Source: Nepenthes gracilis (lineage: Eukaryota; Streptophyta; Magnoliopsida; Caryophyllales; Nepenthaceae). Taken from it: 64,000 nucleotides of DNA. Made by a program: the position numbers and the translations under genes. Location: positions 16,739,713-16,803,712 of the forward strand of contig BSYO01000015.1 in assembly GCA_033239525.1 (NCBI GenBank), written 5' to 3'. Shown here one piece after another: positions 12,196 to 23,249 of this stretch (the stretch's first letter is position 1; each line of letters opens with the position of its first letter). Under the pieces are notes generated by a model, which saw nothing but the letters and a program-made list of their open reading frames with translations, had not been told where the DNA came from and searched no databases.

Positions 12196-13090
12196 AACAA
12201 TTTAACTACAATTACGCCGATCCATTGCTGGCTTGATCTGTGAGCTCTTATTTTTTGAGTTATGTTATGGTCGTTTTATATAGAAGGTTCTTTTATCATC
12301 TTAATAGTTTAAATTTAACATCATAATATAATAATATTTAAAACTATAATAATATTATAATATAATAATATTTGAAAGGTTAAATTTTCTTATACAGTAT
12401 TGAGGTAAGGGCTAAGTAGCATTTTAAGCATAAAACACTGATAAAATAACTTTATTTTTACTTTTTTTTTTTGATCTTTTCTCATTTTATTTATAAATTT
12501 TATATTTTGAATTTTATTATGAGCTTTTATTTAAATTCAGATTTATTTTCTTTGTAAAAATACTTTGCCCAAATCATCATATGAAAAACAATAAAATTAA
12601 CCTTCATGAACTTTATGCATTTTCAAAATTTTAAATCTCACATATGTATCAAGGTGTGATATAAAATACAATTAATTTATATTTAGGTGCATTAAAAATA
12701 AATATTAACATAATAAAATAATATAATATATGAGACTCTTTGGATTACATGTTATATTAATGGCTAGATTGTCCGATAATATTAGACGATATTTTTATGA
12801 TTTGAACTTATAATTTATTTATATTATAATAAAATAATTTTTATATTGTACTAAATTGATATTTTACTTCATATTATATATAAAAAAAATAAAATATTGA
12901 TGTTGCGTATCAGGAATATGATATCATACCGATCAGGGATCGCAAATCGAATCATGATCGATCGATGTGGATCCATAAAATATAAAGCCAAAAACGAGAT
13001 ATCGGAGGTTGGTGGGAATTGTTTTCCACTGTGAAACTTTTCGACGTTAGTGTTGATCATTTAAGAATATAGAAAGATAAATGAAGGATC
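12196..13090. other. COP1 3' flank, AT-rich, no gene seen
   Basis: Contains the COP1 3' UTR of unknown length, with several AATAAA-like A/T words but no decisive poly(A) site. TAATATTATAATA-type runs follow. Nothing else could be assigned. Confidence 0.6.
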
Positions 13091-13099
13091 GTATATGGT

Positions 13100-13537
13100 G
13101 GGTTGGCGTGGATCGTCTTATTAATGGCGCTTAGAAATGTGTCTAAGAAGGAATGTCCTTTGAGAAGGGCTCCTGAGAAATTATTCTGTAGCATCTCCGA
13201 TCCGAGATAAGGGATTACTCCGTTAGGTCTTTTCGGTCACGGAGCCGGCCGGTAATGGACCTACTTACCTTGCTTGTGGACCAGCTGTAGAGCTAACTCT
13301 TGTTCTAGTAGTTTGGTGGTTGCTACCAAGACGATTTCTTTATGCCCATCAAAGGACCTCGAGATGCTAATCCACGAAAAACGATACGAGAAATTCGAAA
13401 GAACTCATATACGGAACGAGGGCGACCCGTGAAAATACATCGGTTTCTTACTCGTGCAAAGGAACTCTTTCTTGGCAACTTGGACAACTTATAACGATGT
13501 TTGTCCCGCATATTACTAGGAAGATCGGGATCGACTC
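13100..13537 (-). other. Nuclear insertion of mitochondrial DNA (NUMT) with rps14 3' part and downstream spacer
   Basis: On the minus strand the sequence encodes the C-terminal two thirds of plant mitochondrial ribosomal protein S14, then its TGG-TAG end. It continues into about 200-220 bp that is GC-richer than the surroundings and looks like the usual rps14-cob spacer (GCAACCACCAAACTACTAG, then TTACCGGCCGGCTCCGTG). Homology on the high-coordinate side ends near GATCCCGATCTTCC (13537). The low-coordinate edge is uncertain, about 13080-13130. Confidence 0.75.
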
Positions 13538-13610
13538 TCTTTCCTTTGTTTGGATGAGGATCATTATAAATGTGGAGGTGGTTATTTTTCTTTATAATAA
13601 CCATTGGCAA
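13323..13610 (-). pseudogene. rps14: rps14 fragment fused to unrelated N-terminus (95-codon chimeric ORF)
   Basis: Ribosomal protein S14 is part of the mitochondrial small subunit. Residues 27-95 match plant mitochondrial S14 from DPDLPS through [37 protein letters not shown] and [16 protein letters not shown] to the stop, without frameshift. The first 26 residues ([16 protein letters not shown]...) replace the normal start of about 30 residues and come from the nuclear flank. The open frame suggests recent insertion. It is most likely a non-functional NUMT, because no presequence-like N-terminus is visible. However, rps14 has moved to the nucleus as a working gene in some plants (for example inside sdhB of grasses), and an upstream exon could exist: GAGAG just before the homology could serve as a splice acceptor. 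Confidence 0.8.
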
Positions 13611-13624
13611 AAAACTACCCGTAA

Positions 13625-16002
13625 CAAATTAAAATATTAAGCGGTTTGAGCGATTTTTAAGTCGGTTATACTATACCCATCAATTATGATATAAATAATA
13701 TACAAATTATTCCTTTCTAATTTCGTTTCTATCAAAAAAAGACCAGAAAAAATATTAAATTGGACACCAAAAAAACAACCCTAATTAATAAAAAGAAGTA
13801 ATCCATCTAATATCAACTAAGCAACTTTGACTAAATCACATATTTAACTCATTAAATTAATTAATTAATTAATTAATTTACATAATTGCATATATAAATT
13901 ATAACTTCAAAGAACTGCTACTCCATGTCACTAGTCATTCTTTATTATTTCTTCTATTGTTTAAAAGCCAATGACTACGTCTACTGGCCAGGGCAGACCC
14001 TTGACCTCATTAAAATAATATCTAAATAAATATAAATATATTAATAATTAAATTAAAATTTTTCATTAACCTTATTGAATATTGTTAATTAACCCCATAA
14101 AATTTATTAATTGTTTATTGTATCTCGCTTGTCTCTATAAAATTAGTTAAATCTTGCCTAAATTTTAATAAAATAATAATATAACTATTTGAAATTTATT
14201 CAATAAAAAATTAAAATTAATTATTGATCATATTTTTCAAAAAAATCCTAAATTCATCCTTGTCTCTTCTATCTTTATTTTCATACTACCAATTAATAAA
14301 ATTGCCCACTTCTTAATAGGAATGGATATGAACCGATTTAGTGCAGTATTAAAAGATGATCCGCAATAAAATTATGTATTATGGTTTCGATTTTTTTCAA
14401 ATCAAATCAAATATTCATTTAAGCAAAATTGTCCAAACAATCAGTGTACCAGTTGGTTTGATTTGAACTGTATATATACTAATTCTTAACTTATTTTATT
14501 TTAATAACTAAATATAAAAATGATAATTTTTAACTCATTCTTATTTTATTCTATTCCACAGAAATAATTACTCTATTCCTATCTTATTTCATTCCAAATA
14601 TCAAACGTATCGTATATGCAATTTATAGTTTTATATTGATTAGTCTAAAATTATTTATTCAAGTCAATATATTATATATAAAAATTAAAATAAGTAAACA
14701 ATAGTATTACCATAATAATAATAATTTTGTATCAAATAATATAACATAGGAATTTACTTGAAACATGGCTTATTTCTCTACAACTCATAAAAATATTTAA
14801 TAATTCAGATGATACTAAAATATATAAAAAATTAAGAATTCAATCACTCGTACTAAAAATTTATTTGAAAATACGGTAAAAATATATACAATCAAAATAT
14901 TTTTAATTATAATATAACATTATATTTGTTTAATATTATGTATATATTTATATGTATATGTGCATATGGTTTGATTTGATTTGATTCGATTTGCATTCAT
15001 AAATCAGAATCAAAATAAAAATATTATATAGATAAAAAATTAAATCATACCCAAATCATTCATAGGTCAAACTTTAATTAGCTATTTAATATTTGAGTTA
15101 GTTTATAATTTTTTGAATTCTTCTTTCGGTTCTGCTTCTTATCATAGACTAATCCACTTGCATCATGTTCTTAATTTAGAAAGAAATATAATTATTTGTG
15201 CTTCATTCGATGAATTGAGTTGGCATGAACTATACAAAACTATCGAGTCAAAGGTTTGGTTTATTTAATTTGCAAAAATATTTGCAAAATTGTAAATGAT
15301 TTCCACTAAAATTATCCTTCTGAAAAATATTTTTCATATTATTCATGAAAAAATATTTTTAACAAAAATGATTTAAACTTAAAATATCTTTTTAATTTTT
15401 TGGGTCTATAAAAAATTTAAACTATCATATGTATCGATCAATGGCTATGAATATTTATGATCATTGATAGTAATAGTATTTTATATTTAAGAAAAATGTT
15501 TATAATCGTCGCCAGGCGTTATGGCCACTGATCGGCGGTCGGATCTGGAATATGGTTTGTATCGATAATGTTCCCTTTTTTTAGTAAAAAATTTAGTAAG
15601 TAATGTTAATAGTTAATAATACGTAGTAGATGATTTTAAAAATGACTTCTGCTTTTAAAAATAGAAAGTCTGATTTTTTTAAGTTTTAGGATTAAATTTT
15701 TCAATAACCCAAAAATATATTTTTTTATAAACTTTTTCTTTACAAGTTTTGAACATAAAAATTATTAAAAAATATTTTTCTATGCAAAGTTAATGCTAAA
15801 AATGTAAGAAATATAAAAAAAAAATGATTTTCATGAGGTTAATTTTCACTAAACGAAGGGGAACCTAAATATAATGGGTCAAGCTTAACAACCGGATCTC
15901 AAGGAGAAGTCTTTGATGCTTATAGCAATGAGTTGATAGAAAGTAATACAAGAGTTAATATAATGTCCAATTTTTTATTCATGATTTGTGGTATTATTAT
16001 CA

Positions 16003-16033
<31 letters not shown>

Positions 16034-17095
16034 AATTTAAAAAATAATCAAATAATAAAATTTTTTTTAAAATTAGATTGAGAAAAATCAGACAAACACT
16101 TGATTAGCACCTATCATGCACTCGTGCATATTCAACAAAACAGTACACTTGATGAGGGCCTATAAAGCACTCATACATGATCTAAACAATGTAGTGGCAT
16201 TTGAGATGCACATATGTTGACGTTTATATACAGATTTGACAAACTGTTAGCACCTAAATTGTGCCTAATGCAACGCCAATGCACACCAATATAAGTTTGG
16301 AGTGCGTATTCATTGTTCATATGCTGATTCTGTATAAAAGGTTCTTACGTTATTTGTTAGTTATTTTTTCATAGAAAAAGAGAAAAGATGGAGAAAGACT
16401 ATGAGAAGAAGAAGAGAGGACAAGAGAAGGAGTGCAATTTTATAACTTTATTAAATCGGATATGTTAAATTAAAGTTAAAAGCAAGTATTATAAACTCGT
16501 TTTTAAATCTCTTTCATAAATTCTTTGATTTTGCATATGTTTTTGTATTTATTATACACGTATGTCACTATTTATACTTCTATTTTAAATATTTTCGCAT
16601 GTATGTATTTTTTATTAAATATTTTAAAATTTTATTTAGTTTTTATCAAAAGTCTATGATTTATTTATTTTACTAAATAAGTGAATATTTTAGAATATTA
16701 TATTCATATATGAAAGGATTGTAAAGAAAAGTCATAAAACTTATTCATTTAATCTTATATATGGTAGTTTATAAAAGTACTTGTTAGGATTCTATTTTGA
16801 TATTTGATACGAATTTGTATGTTTTCATGGAGTAAAATTATTTATATTTGTATTTTTTAACAAAGTAAAAAGTTTTAAATATTTATTATAGAACTCTCCA
16901 TTTATTATTTTTGTTAAGAACTTTTATAAGAGATTAATATAATTATATATTCAAAAGTTCTAATATATTAAACATATTTATAAACTGCACATATCATTCA
17001 TATGTAGTAAAAGGAAATGATGATTGACCTTATTTATATGAAGTAATTTATAAACAGCTCACTTTTGAGTTTAAATAATAGTACTTCGGTTTAAA
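13625..17095. other. AT-rich intergenic DNA, no gene seen
   Basis: About 3.5 kb of very AT-rich sequence with TTAATTAATTAA runs near 13855-13880 and a (TA)n run near 16000-16024. A piece near 14320-15070 has GGATATGAACCGATTT at one side and AAATCATACCCAAATCATTC at the other, a possible degenerate MITE. No exon-like stretch was found on either strand. Confidence 0.55.
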
Positions 17096-17100
17096 ACTAT

Positions 17101-17962
17101 TGTTGCGTTCTGGATCTTCGGGTCCAAGCAACACAAATGAGTTGGGATGATTCAGGGTGAAACGAATGCAAAATGATGAAATGACGAGTTAGAGTAGTAG
17201 AGATTGAACACCGGAGTTTTACGTGGAAACCTCCTCTTGAATGAGGAGGGAAAACCACGAGGCTGAGCCTGGCGAAATTTCACTATGAGCACGTTGGGTT
17301 ACAAAATCAATACAAGGCCGAGAGCTTTTTCTAAGTTGGCCCCTTCAGGTGTCCGAGTGATTTCTACTGTTCGCAAAGGCGTCGATCGCTGAAAAACCAA
17401 TCTGAAAGCTTAAGAGAATAAGAGAGAAGGGATCAGAAGCCCAGAGAGAGAGTGAGAGAGATTTCTTCGTAGGAGGCTTGAGGTTTTATAGGCAGTAATA
17501 ATGCCGGTGCGGTAGGGTGCAGGTGGCGCGCCGATCTGGCGACACGTGCTCGCAACGTCCAGATGCGCCAGTGTACGGGAGTGAATCTCAGCCGTTCGAT
17601 CCGTTCCGTGCCAGGAATGTCAGAGGGCGGTGACAGACTGTGGTGTCAGGCTGGCAGTGGTAGTGCATTTCGGGTATGCAGCCGCAGTGGATTTGTTGCC
17701 GAGTGGCATTCCCGGACGTCCTGGAGAGTCCTCGTACCTTGCGAAGATTTTCTTCTGTGGGCGAGTCCTTGTACCCTTGCTAGGTCCGCGGATTTCATGG
17801 CGCGTGGTCACGCGCCCGGATAACTAAAGCTGTTGCCTTTGCATTCTTCGCGCCTCAAGGTGTTCTCGGACTCTTTTCGGGTACGTCCAGCGCTCATATT
17901 CGGGGCCACTTGGGCCAAGTATTTTCCCACCCGATTTGGGACCACGGGTCTTGGACCCAACA
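17101..17962 (-). repeat. 3' LTR of the Tat element
   Basis: Reading the minus strand, it starts TGTTGGGTCCAAGACC and ends AACGCAACA. A TATA box in minus sense (CTATAAAACC) lies at about 17482-17491. It aligns along its whole length with 26452-27313; stretches of 50-100 bp are identical and differences are clustered. Confidence 0.9.
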
Positions 17963-17975
17963 CTAGCCCCCATGT
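17963..17975 (-). promoter_or_regulatory. Polypurine tract next to 3' LTR
   Basis: On the minus strand the bases just before the LTR read CATGGGGGCTAG, a G-rich tract in the expected place for plus-strand DNA priming. It supports the minus orientation. Confidence 0.6.
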
Positions 17976-18389
17976 CAAAGGGTCCGAGATCTTGACCGTT
18001 TGGCATGTTCTTGAGAATCCTCTGGTGAGGCGACTTGGAGTTAGAAATTCTTAAAAAATCATTTTGTCGAGAACTCTGTTTTGGGCGAGTGGGTTTACGC
18101 CCCAGGGACTCCTGCTTCTTTGTCGTTTCGAGTCTTTGGAGCATTAAACGCAGAGGTGAGGCGTTCGTCGGATGCCTTGGGAAGGTAAAGATCATCATTT
18201 CGTCGGAGCGAACGGATGGCGACACGTGGCGGGCCATTAATCCCTTGGACGGGCGTTCGGGCGTCACGTGGCGAAGTCATCATTTCATTTGGGGCTCGCG
18301 GCGGCGGCGCGTGGAATTGCAGCTTTTCCTTAAACGAATGGGCGGCGGCCGCGTGGCTTTGTCATGATCGTCTTTTTCAAATTTTTGCC

Positions 18390-18396
18390 TATAAAA
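18390..18396 (+). promoter_or_regulatory. TATA box of the antisense gene in the Tat element
   Basis: TATAAAA in the context TTTGCCTATAAAAGGCGCC, about 150 bp before the ATG at 18543. It points away from the 3' LTR and opposite to gag-pol, so the extra gene probably has its own promoter. Confidence 0.6.
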
Positions 18397-18542
18397 GGCG
18401 CCTTCCTGCCCGTTTCAAAACTCTTCTGCTTTGTCTTCCTTCTTGTCTTCCTCTGCGAAAGCCTTCCGTTTTCCAAACCTTCGTTCCCTCTGCCTTGCAT
18501 TCCTCGGGAGCCCTTCATTCTCTTGTGTTCTCAAGTCCCAAA

Positions 18543-20320
18543 ATGGTGGCTCCGGAGTTAGAGATATTGCGTCGTCGGCCCGACCAACGAGAGGCTCGAG
18601 GAACTACGGGGCTCAGTATGAGATCCTGGTGACATGGCCATGGTTGTGCAGGCCGGCTGAGCGGGGCCTCACGCCCCCGATGGTTTCATCACGGTCTACG
18701 AGATCCACCAAGAGCGGGCTGCGGTTTCCAGTTCCTTTGGAGCCATGCGAGATCATGAGGGACTGGGAGTCCCAGCGGGGACTCACCAACGCCATGAGGT
18801 ATCTCGTCTCCTTATGCGTTTTTCGTTGCAAAGGGAAGGCTGTGAAGCGTTACGGTAGTCGAGGTCATGTTTAGGTTCACGCATAACCTTGACCGGATTA
18901 CCATGACCCCTCGGTCGGACTTTGCCCGCTTTGTGGTGGGAATCCCGATTCCACCAAGAGGTGGAAAGACAAGTTCTTCTTCCTCGGCGTCCGAGCGTCA
19001 TGGGCCATTCCCAACAAATGGGGAAGGTGGTCCCCGAATCTGCATCAGAGCCTTCCCTTAATGATAAAGGAAGCTCGAAGGAGATCACGGATCTCATCAA
19101 GGAAAATCTCGGGGGCTTCCATTTGGACAAACGAAACATCTGGTTGCAGCCCGAGAACCTCATGGAGGCCAAGTGGGCCGATTCTACTCCCGAGAAGTCC
19201 AAGAAGAAGAAGAAGAAGTTGAAGAAGAGGACAGGGACTTTGGTAATCCAAAGTTCGCCCGTCCGAATGGAGCCAAAGCGTCCTCGGAGTGTAGTGGAGC
19301 TGCCCTCTTTAGGGGGTATCATTTCTGACGAGGACGATCTTGAGGACGAGGACGTCATCACTCCTCGAGTTCGAGAGAAGGAAATCCTCATTTCGAGGGC
19401 CACGGGGTTGAGGACTCTACATGCCTTTATTTCTCCGGTCTCCCAGGAGAATCCTCGCCGAGGATTGATGAAGTGATTGAGCTCCGGAAGTCCAAACGAT
19501 TGAGAGTTACGCCTCGGAGCTTCTCGATCTTCTGGAGAACCGTCCACTTCCTTGAGGGCATCCATCCGAGATCTTCGAGGTCGGGACTCTCGGTTGGGCG
19601 TCGAAGATGAGGTCGTCGGCTGAGCTCCCGGCCATCCCGGGCCCAAGCGAGATGAGGCGCGCCACGATGAGGTTCACGATGAGGGGTCCCCGAGCGTTCA
19701 TGGCCTCGGGCCTTTGGAGATGGAGGTGGAAGCACTTATTGTCGAGCCCCAGCCGTTGCTCCTTCCGTGGATACTCCTATTCTTGAGAAATTTGGGTCGA
19801 GGGATCATTTATCGAGCCCCGGCCGCTGTTGAAGAAGTGACTTCTACTCTGAGGTTGGGGTTGGAGTTTTGTGGTGCCTTCGTTGAGGCTCCGACTCAGG
19901 GGACAATTGGAGAGGCCTCTTTAAGTAGCGGCCTCCTTGCTTTGAGGTATTTCCGTTTCCTTTCGAGGCTCTCTGTCCTTCTCTCTTTTACTTTCTTTGT
20001 ACTAACAATCTCTTTTCTTTGGACGCAGTTCAAGTTGCGGTCGAGAGGCTCGGCGACATTTACGGGACGGGTCGTTCGGGGTCTCACCTATTTGGAAGAG
20101 TTGGAGGCCGTCGAGAGGCAGCTGTCGGAAGGTGAGGCCGAGCTTCTGCGGGCGCGGGGAGGAGAATGCTTCCTTGAACGAGGTAGTAAGGCGTCGGGAG
20201 AAGTTGCGCTGCTAGACGGAGAGGTCGAGAGTATCCCTTAGGGCCCGAGGACATTGCGCCATTCTTGGAGCGCAATCTTGGGAGGGCATCCGAGATGTGC
20301 CGTAGAGTGCTTCGCCTCAT
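18543..20320 (+). pseudogene. Antisense extra gene of the Tat element (gypsy-type PF04195-like protein), frameshifted
   Basis: It lies between the integrase end and the 3' LTR, on the strand opposite to gag-pol, as the known antisense ORFs of Tat elements do. The start at 18543 is in good context (CCCAAAATGG). Around 18957-19032 the frame reads RWKDKFFFLGVRASWAIPNK, the W.FP..W-type core of the family Pfam calls putative gypsy-type transposon (PF04195). A lysine-rich stretch (KKKKKKLKKRTG) and an acidic stretch (ISDEDDLEDED) follow. A likely 82-bp intron spans 19947-20028: donor GAG|GTATTT, branch-like TACTAAC, pyrimidine tract, acceptor GGACGCAG. After it comes a coiled-coil-like C-terminus (VAVERLGDIYG; EELEAVERQLSEGEAELLRA). 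Several frame changes are needed, so the copy is broken or mis-sequenced. The function of this family is unknown; I do not infer one. The end is uncertain. Confidence 0.7.
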
Positions 20321-20554
20321 TCGTCCCTCGTTTCCTTCGGGATATTCCACCCCATCAACGCCACTTGCATTGAGAGCCGAGGACTTATTTGGCGTTCGTG
20401 GGAGGCCTTTTTCTGCCTCGGTTCAGCCGGCTCCATCGAAGATCCCTCTCCCGGGGCCCTCGGGGCCTCACGAGCCACGTCATGTCCCTCGGGAGTCATT
20501 TGACCCATTGATGTACTTAGTTTATTTTCTCCTGTATTCTTTGTACACTTATGA

Positions 20555-20560
20555 AATAAA
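20555..20560 (+). terminator. Poly(A) signal for the antisense gene
   Basis: AATAAA at the end of TATTCTTTGTACACTTATGA plus AATAAA, downstream of the coiled-coil region and before the tandem repeats. With the TATA box at 18390 it frames a complete plus-strand transcription unit of about 2.2 kb. Confidence 0.5.
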
Positions 20561-20626
20561 GAAGCCTTTTCTTTGAGTCTCTTGTTGCACTTCTTTCTTC
20601 TTTGCCTTCGTTTTTTTTTTTTTTTT

Positions 20627-21005
20627 CGACCTCTTGGGCCGCTCGGTCGATCCCGAGTTTCATTGCACGACCTCATGGGTCCGGCCGGCCCAGGCCGCTC
20701 GGGTTGGCGCCCAGTTTTATTGCACGACCTCTTGGGTCAGGACCGCTGGGCCGCTCGGGTTGGCGCCAAAGTTTTATTACGACCTCTTGGAGTCCCGTGA
20801 CAGGCGGGGCCGCTCGGGTTAGGCCCAAGTTTTTTGTGCACGACCTCTTGGGTCCGACCGGCTGGGCCGCTCGAGTTGGCGCGCCGAGTTTTGTGCACGA
20901 CCTCTTGGGTCCGACCGCTTGGGCCGCTCGGGTTGGCGCCCAAGTTTTGTGCACGACCTCTTGGAGTCAGGCCGACTGGGCCGCTCGGGTTGGCGCCCAA
21001 GTTTT
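20627..21005. repeat. Tandem repeat block in the 3' region of the Tat element, about 6 units of 57-60 bp
   Basis: Each unit contains GCACGACCTCTTGGGTC, GGGCCGCTCGGGTTGGCGCC and CAAGTTTT. Six units run from about 20651 to 21001, with a partial one before them. Units differ by small substitutions and indels. Each carries the palindrome GGCGCC, also present in the element's PBS. Tandem repeats in this place are known for Tat/Ogre elements and can seed satellites. Open frames here on either strand are by-products of the repeat. Confidence 0.85.
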
Positions 21006-21014
21006 ATTTTGTTG

Positions 21015-22098
21015 CCTCGTCCTTCTTGGTAGTACTTTTTGAGGTGTCTTGCATTCAGTATACGAGGGATTAGCCCACCTTCTTGGGTTCGTAGCTTGTA
21101 CGCCCCATTTTGAAATCTTCTTGAGACCGGGGAAGGGTCCTTCCCAATTCGGAGAGAGCTTGTTTCGGCCGGCATTCTTTCTGTTGCCGCGATGCTTCTT
21201 AACACCAAGTCTCAGGCTTGACTGCCGCTTTTACCTTCTTGTTGTAATAGCGGGCCACTCGGCTTTGGTACATCGCCACACAAAGTGTGCCTTGTTTCGG
21301 GCTTCCTCCAGCCAAGTCTAGGTGCTCTCGGAGGCCGGGGTGGTGGCGCTCGGGTGAAGTGTTCTACTCGGAGGCTTGGGAGGCCCACTTCTAGTGGTAT
21401 GACAGCCTCGACCCCGTAGCACGCGGAGTGACGGGGTCTCTCTCGTAGGCTCCCCTCGCCGTTGTCTGTACGCCCGGAGGATGGATGGCGGCTCGTCCAC
21501 CCGAGCCCCCGGAGTCTAGCAGCTTGGTCTTGAGCCCATGCAAGATGGTCCTGTTCGTGACTTCTACGGCCGTTGGCACGAGGATATGCCACGGATGTAT
21601 GAATTAAATTGATTCTAAGGCTAGCCTGATGCAGTACAGCAACTGCCTCCGGTGAAGCTGCGTCCATTATCCGTGATGATGCTCTCGGGCACCCAAACCG
21701 CAAGCGATACTGCGCGGGAACTCGGTCGCGTTCCGCTCAGTTATCCTTGCCAGTGGCGTTGCTTCTACCCACTTGGTGAAGTAGTCTATCCCAACGATGA
21801 GGAACTTTCTCGAGCGGGCGCAATGGGAAATGGTCAGGGATGTCGAGTCCCCATCGTGCAAACGGCCAAGGAGATTGTAGTGCTTGAAGCTCCACGTGAG
21901 GGGTTTGGTGGCTTACACTTTGCCGTGGACACAGCAATTTTCACACTTGCGCACAAAGTCCATGGCATCACTCCTCATCGTTGTGATAATACCCTTGCGC
22001 ATAATCTTGAATGCTAGGTTCTTGCCCCCGATGTGAGATCCACAGATTCCTAGATGCACCTCTTGAAGTGCGTACTCTGTCTCCTCGGGGTGAGGCAC
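21015..22098 (-). pseudogene. Integrase of the Tat element, frameshifted
   Basis: Integrase inserts the cDNA into the genome. Reading leftward on the minus strand: a zinc-binding HHCC region (EVHLGICGSHIGG ... FVRKCENC, 21925-22085), the first core aspartate in PWPFARWGLDIP, the second in VGIDYFTKWVEATPL, the core glutamate in VEVTNRTILHGLKTKL (around 21540-21575), then YGVEAVIPLEVGLPSLRVEH and the C-terminal part ending in LNARHLKKYYQ. The pieces lie in different frames, so at least three frameshifts are needed. No chromodomain was seen, as expected for Tat. Confidence 0.88.
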
Positions 22099-22305
22099 TT
22101 CAAATAGGGGCAGTACCCCGGTATAGTCGGTCGTCTATGACGGTGTACCGGCCCGCGGACTTCCTCACCTTTCGGCCTGCGGAGTCCTCGGAGCAAAACA
22201 CCCTTTGGTGAGGTATCTCGGGTAGGCGGTCATCCAAGTGTCATTCCGGACACTTGCATGACCTCGGCCTCTGGCTCTTCTATGGAGGGTCGCTCAGAAT
22301 TTCTC

Positions 22306-22720
22306 TCATTCCTTTGTCAAATTTGCCTTAGGTCTCGGGCCTTCTTTGCCTTTGCCAGCGTGTACGCCTTCTCGTTTTCTTCCCTTAGAATGTGCACAAA
22401 TTTGATCTTCTCGAAATGCGAGGCCAACTCCTTTTCTTTTGCGAGGTACTTGGAAAGGCGAGTCTTTCTTGACTTGAAGTTTCAAGGACTTGGTTGACAA
22501 CAAGCTCGAGTCACTATAGACTACTAGGCTCTTGGCGAGCACTCCTTTGCCAACCATGATCCTGTGAGCGGGGCCTCGTACTCTGCCTACGTTGTTTGTT
22601 CAGGGAACCCCAAGGTCACCGAGTACTTTATCTCGAATCCCATGGGAGTTCGCGAGGATGACTCCGGCCCATGACCATCCTTCATGGAGGATCCGTCCCA
22701 CGTGCATAGTCCATGCTTGG
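22306..22720 (-). pseudogene. Second (archaeal-type) RNase H of the Tat element
   Basis: Minus-strand pieces in changing frames show WDGSSMKDGHG, KYSVTLGFP, AEYEA, then SLVVYSDSSL and FREDQICAHS. This is the DGSS ... AEYEALL ... VYSDSQLV order of the additional RNase H that Tat elements carry between the polymerase-linked RNase H and integrase. It is broken by several frameshifts. Confidence 0.75.
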
Positions 22721-22726
22721 AATGAG

Positions 22727-23131
22727 TTACGCTTCTTGACCCCCGCCCGGGGCGATGTCCTCGTCTTGATGTGCTGTTGTTTCTACCATAAAGTCCGCGA
22801 GGGCCTGGCCCTTTATGGCCGGCCGGGGCCTGAACTCGATATCGAATTCACCGAGCTCGATAGCCCACTTGATCAGTCGCCCGGAGACCTCGGGCTTTTG
22901 CAAAATGGTTCTTAGTGGCTGGTCGGTCAGCACCACGATCTTGTGAGCCTGGAAATAAGGTCTCAGCTTCCTAGCTGAGTACACCAGTGTTAACGCTACC
23001 TTCTCGGCATGCGGATACCGGGTCTCTGAATCAGCCAGCGTCTTGCTGACGTAATATACCGGCTGCTGATCTCCTTGATGTTGCCTCACCAGGACCGACC
23101 CTAGTGCTCGGTCGGTCACTGACAGGTACAA
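22727..23131 (-). pseudogene. RNase H domain attached to reverse transcriptase
   Basis: One uninterrupted minus-strand stretch of 134 codons reads LYLSVTDRALGSVLVRQ-like sequence, with PVYYVSKTLADSETRY, LVYSARKLRPYFQAH, VVLTDQPLRTILQKPEVSGR, WAIELGEFDIEFRPR and GQALADFMVE. This is the standard RNase H-like region after Ty3/gypsy RT. It removes RNA from the RNA-DNA hybrid during cDNA synthesis. It is the best-preserved part of pol here. Confidence 0.92.
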
Positions 23132-23249
23132 ATAGAGTTCCTCTCCTGGTAGTGGGGAGGCCAGGAGAGGTGGATTGGCTAAGTACGCCTTGAGGCCCGG
23201 GGCAGCTTCTTCGCACTCACTGTTTCAGTAGAACCCCTTGGGTTTCGGT

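Noticed and set aside
13100..13322. tRNA gene within the mitochondrial-like segment
   Set aside because: No cloverleaf or TTCGA-type arm in the right context could be found; the segment looks like plain spacer.
17563..18054. Overlapping open frames of 60-147 codons on both strands in the left LTR and just inside it
   Set aside because: They are LTR/GC-rich by-products; no family motif is present and the same LTR region at 26.8-27.3 kb has different frames.
20602..21042. 146-codon plus-strand frame of repeated RPLGSG/GRSGWR-like units
   Set aside because: It is produced by the 57-60-bp tandem repeats, which give open frames on both strands; no independent sign of coding.
21652..22017. 121-codon plus-strand frame
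   Set aside because: It lies antisense to clear integrase motifs (zinc-binding region and catalytic aspartates) on the minus strand.
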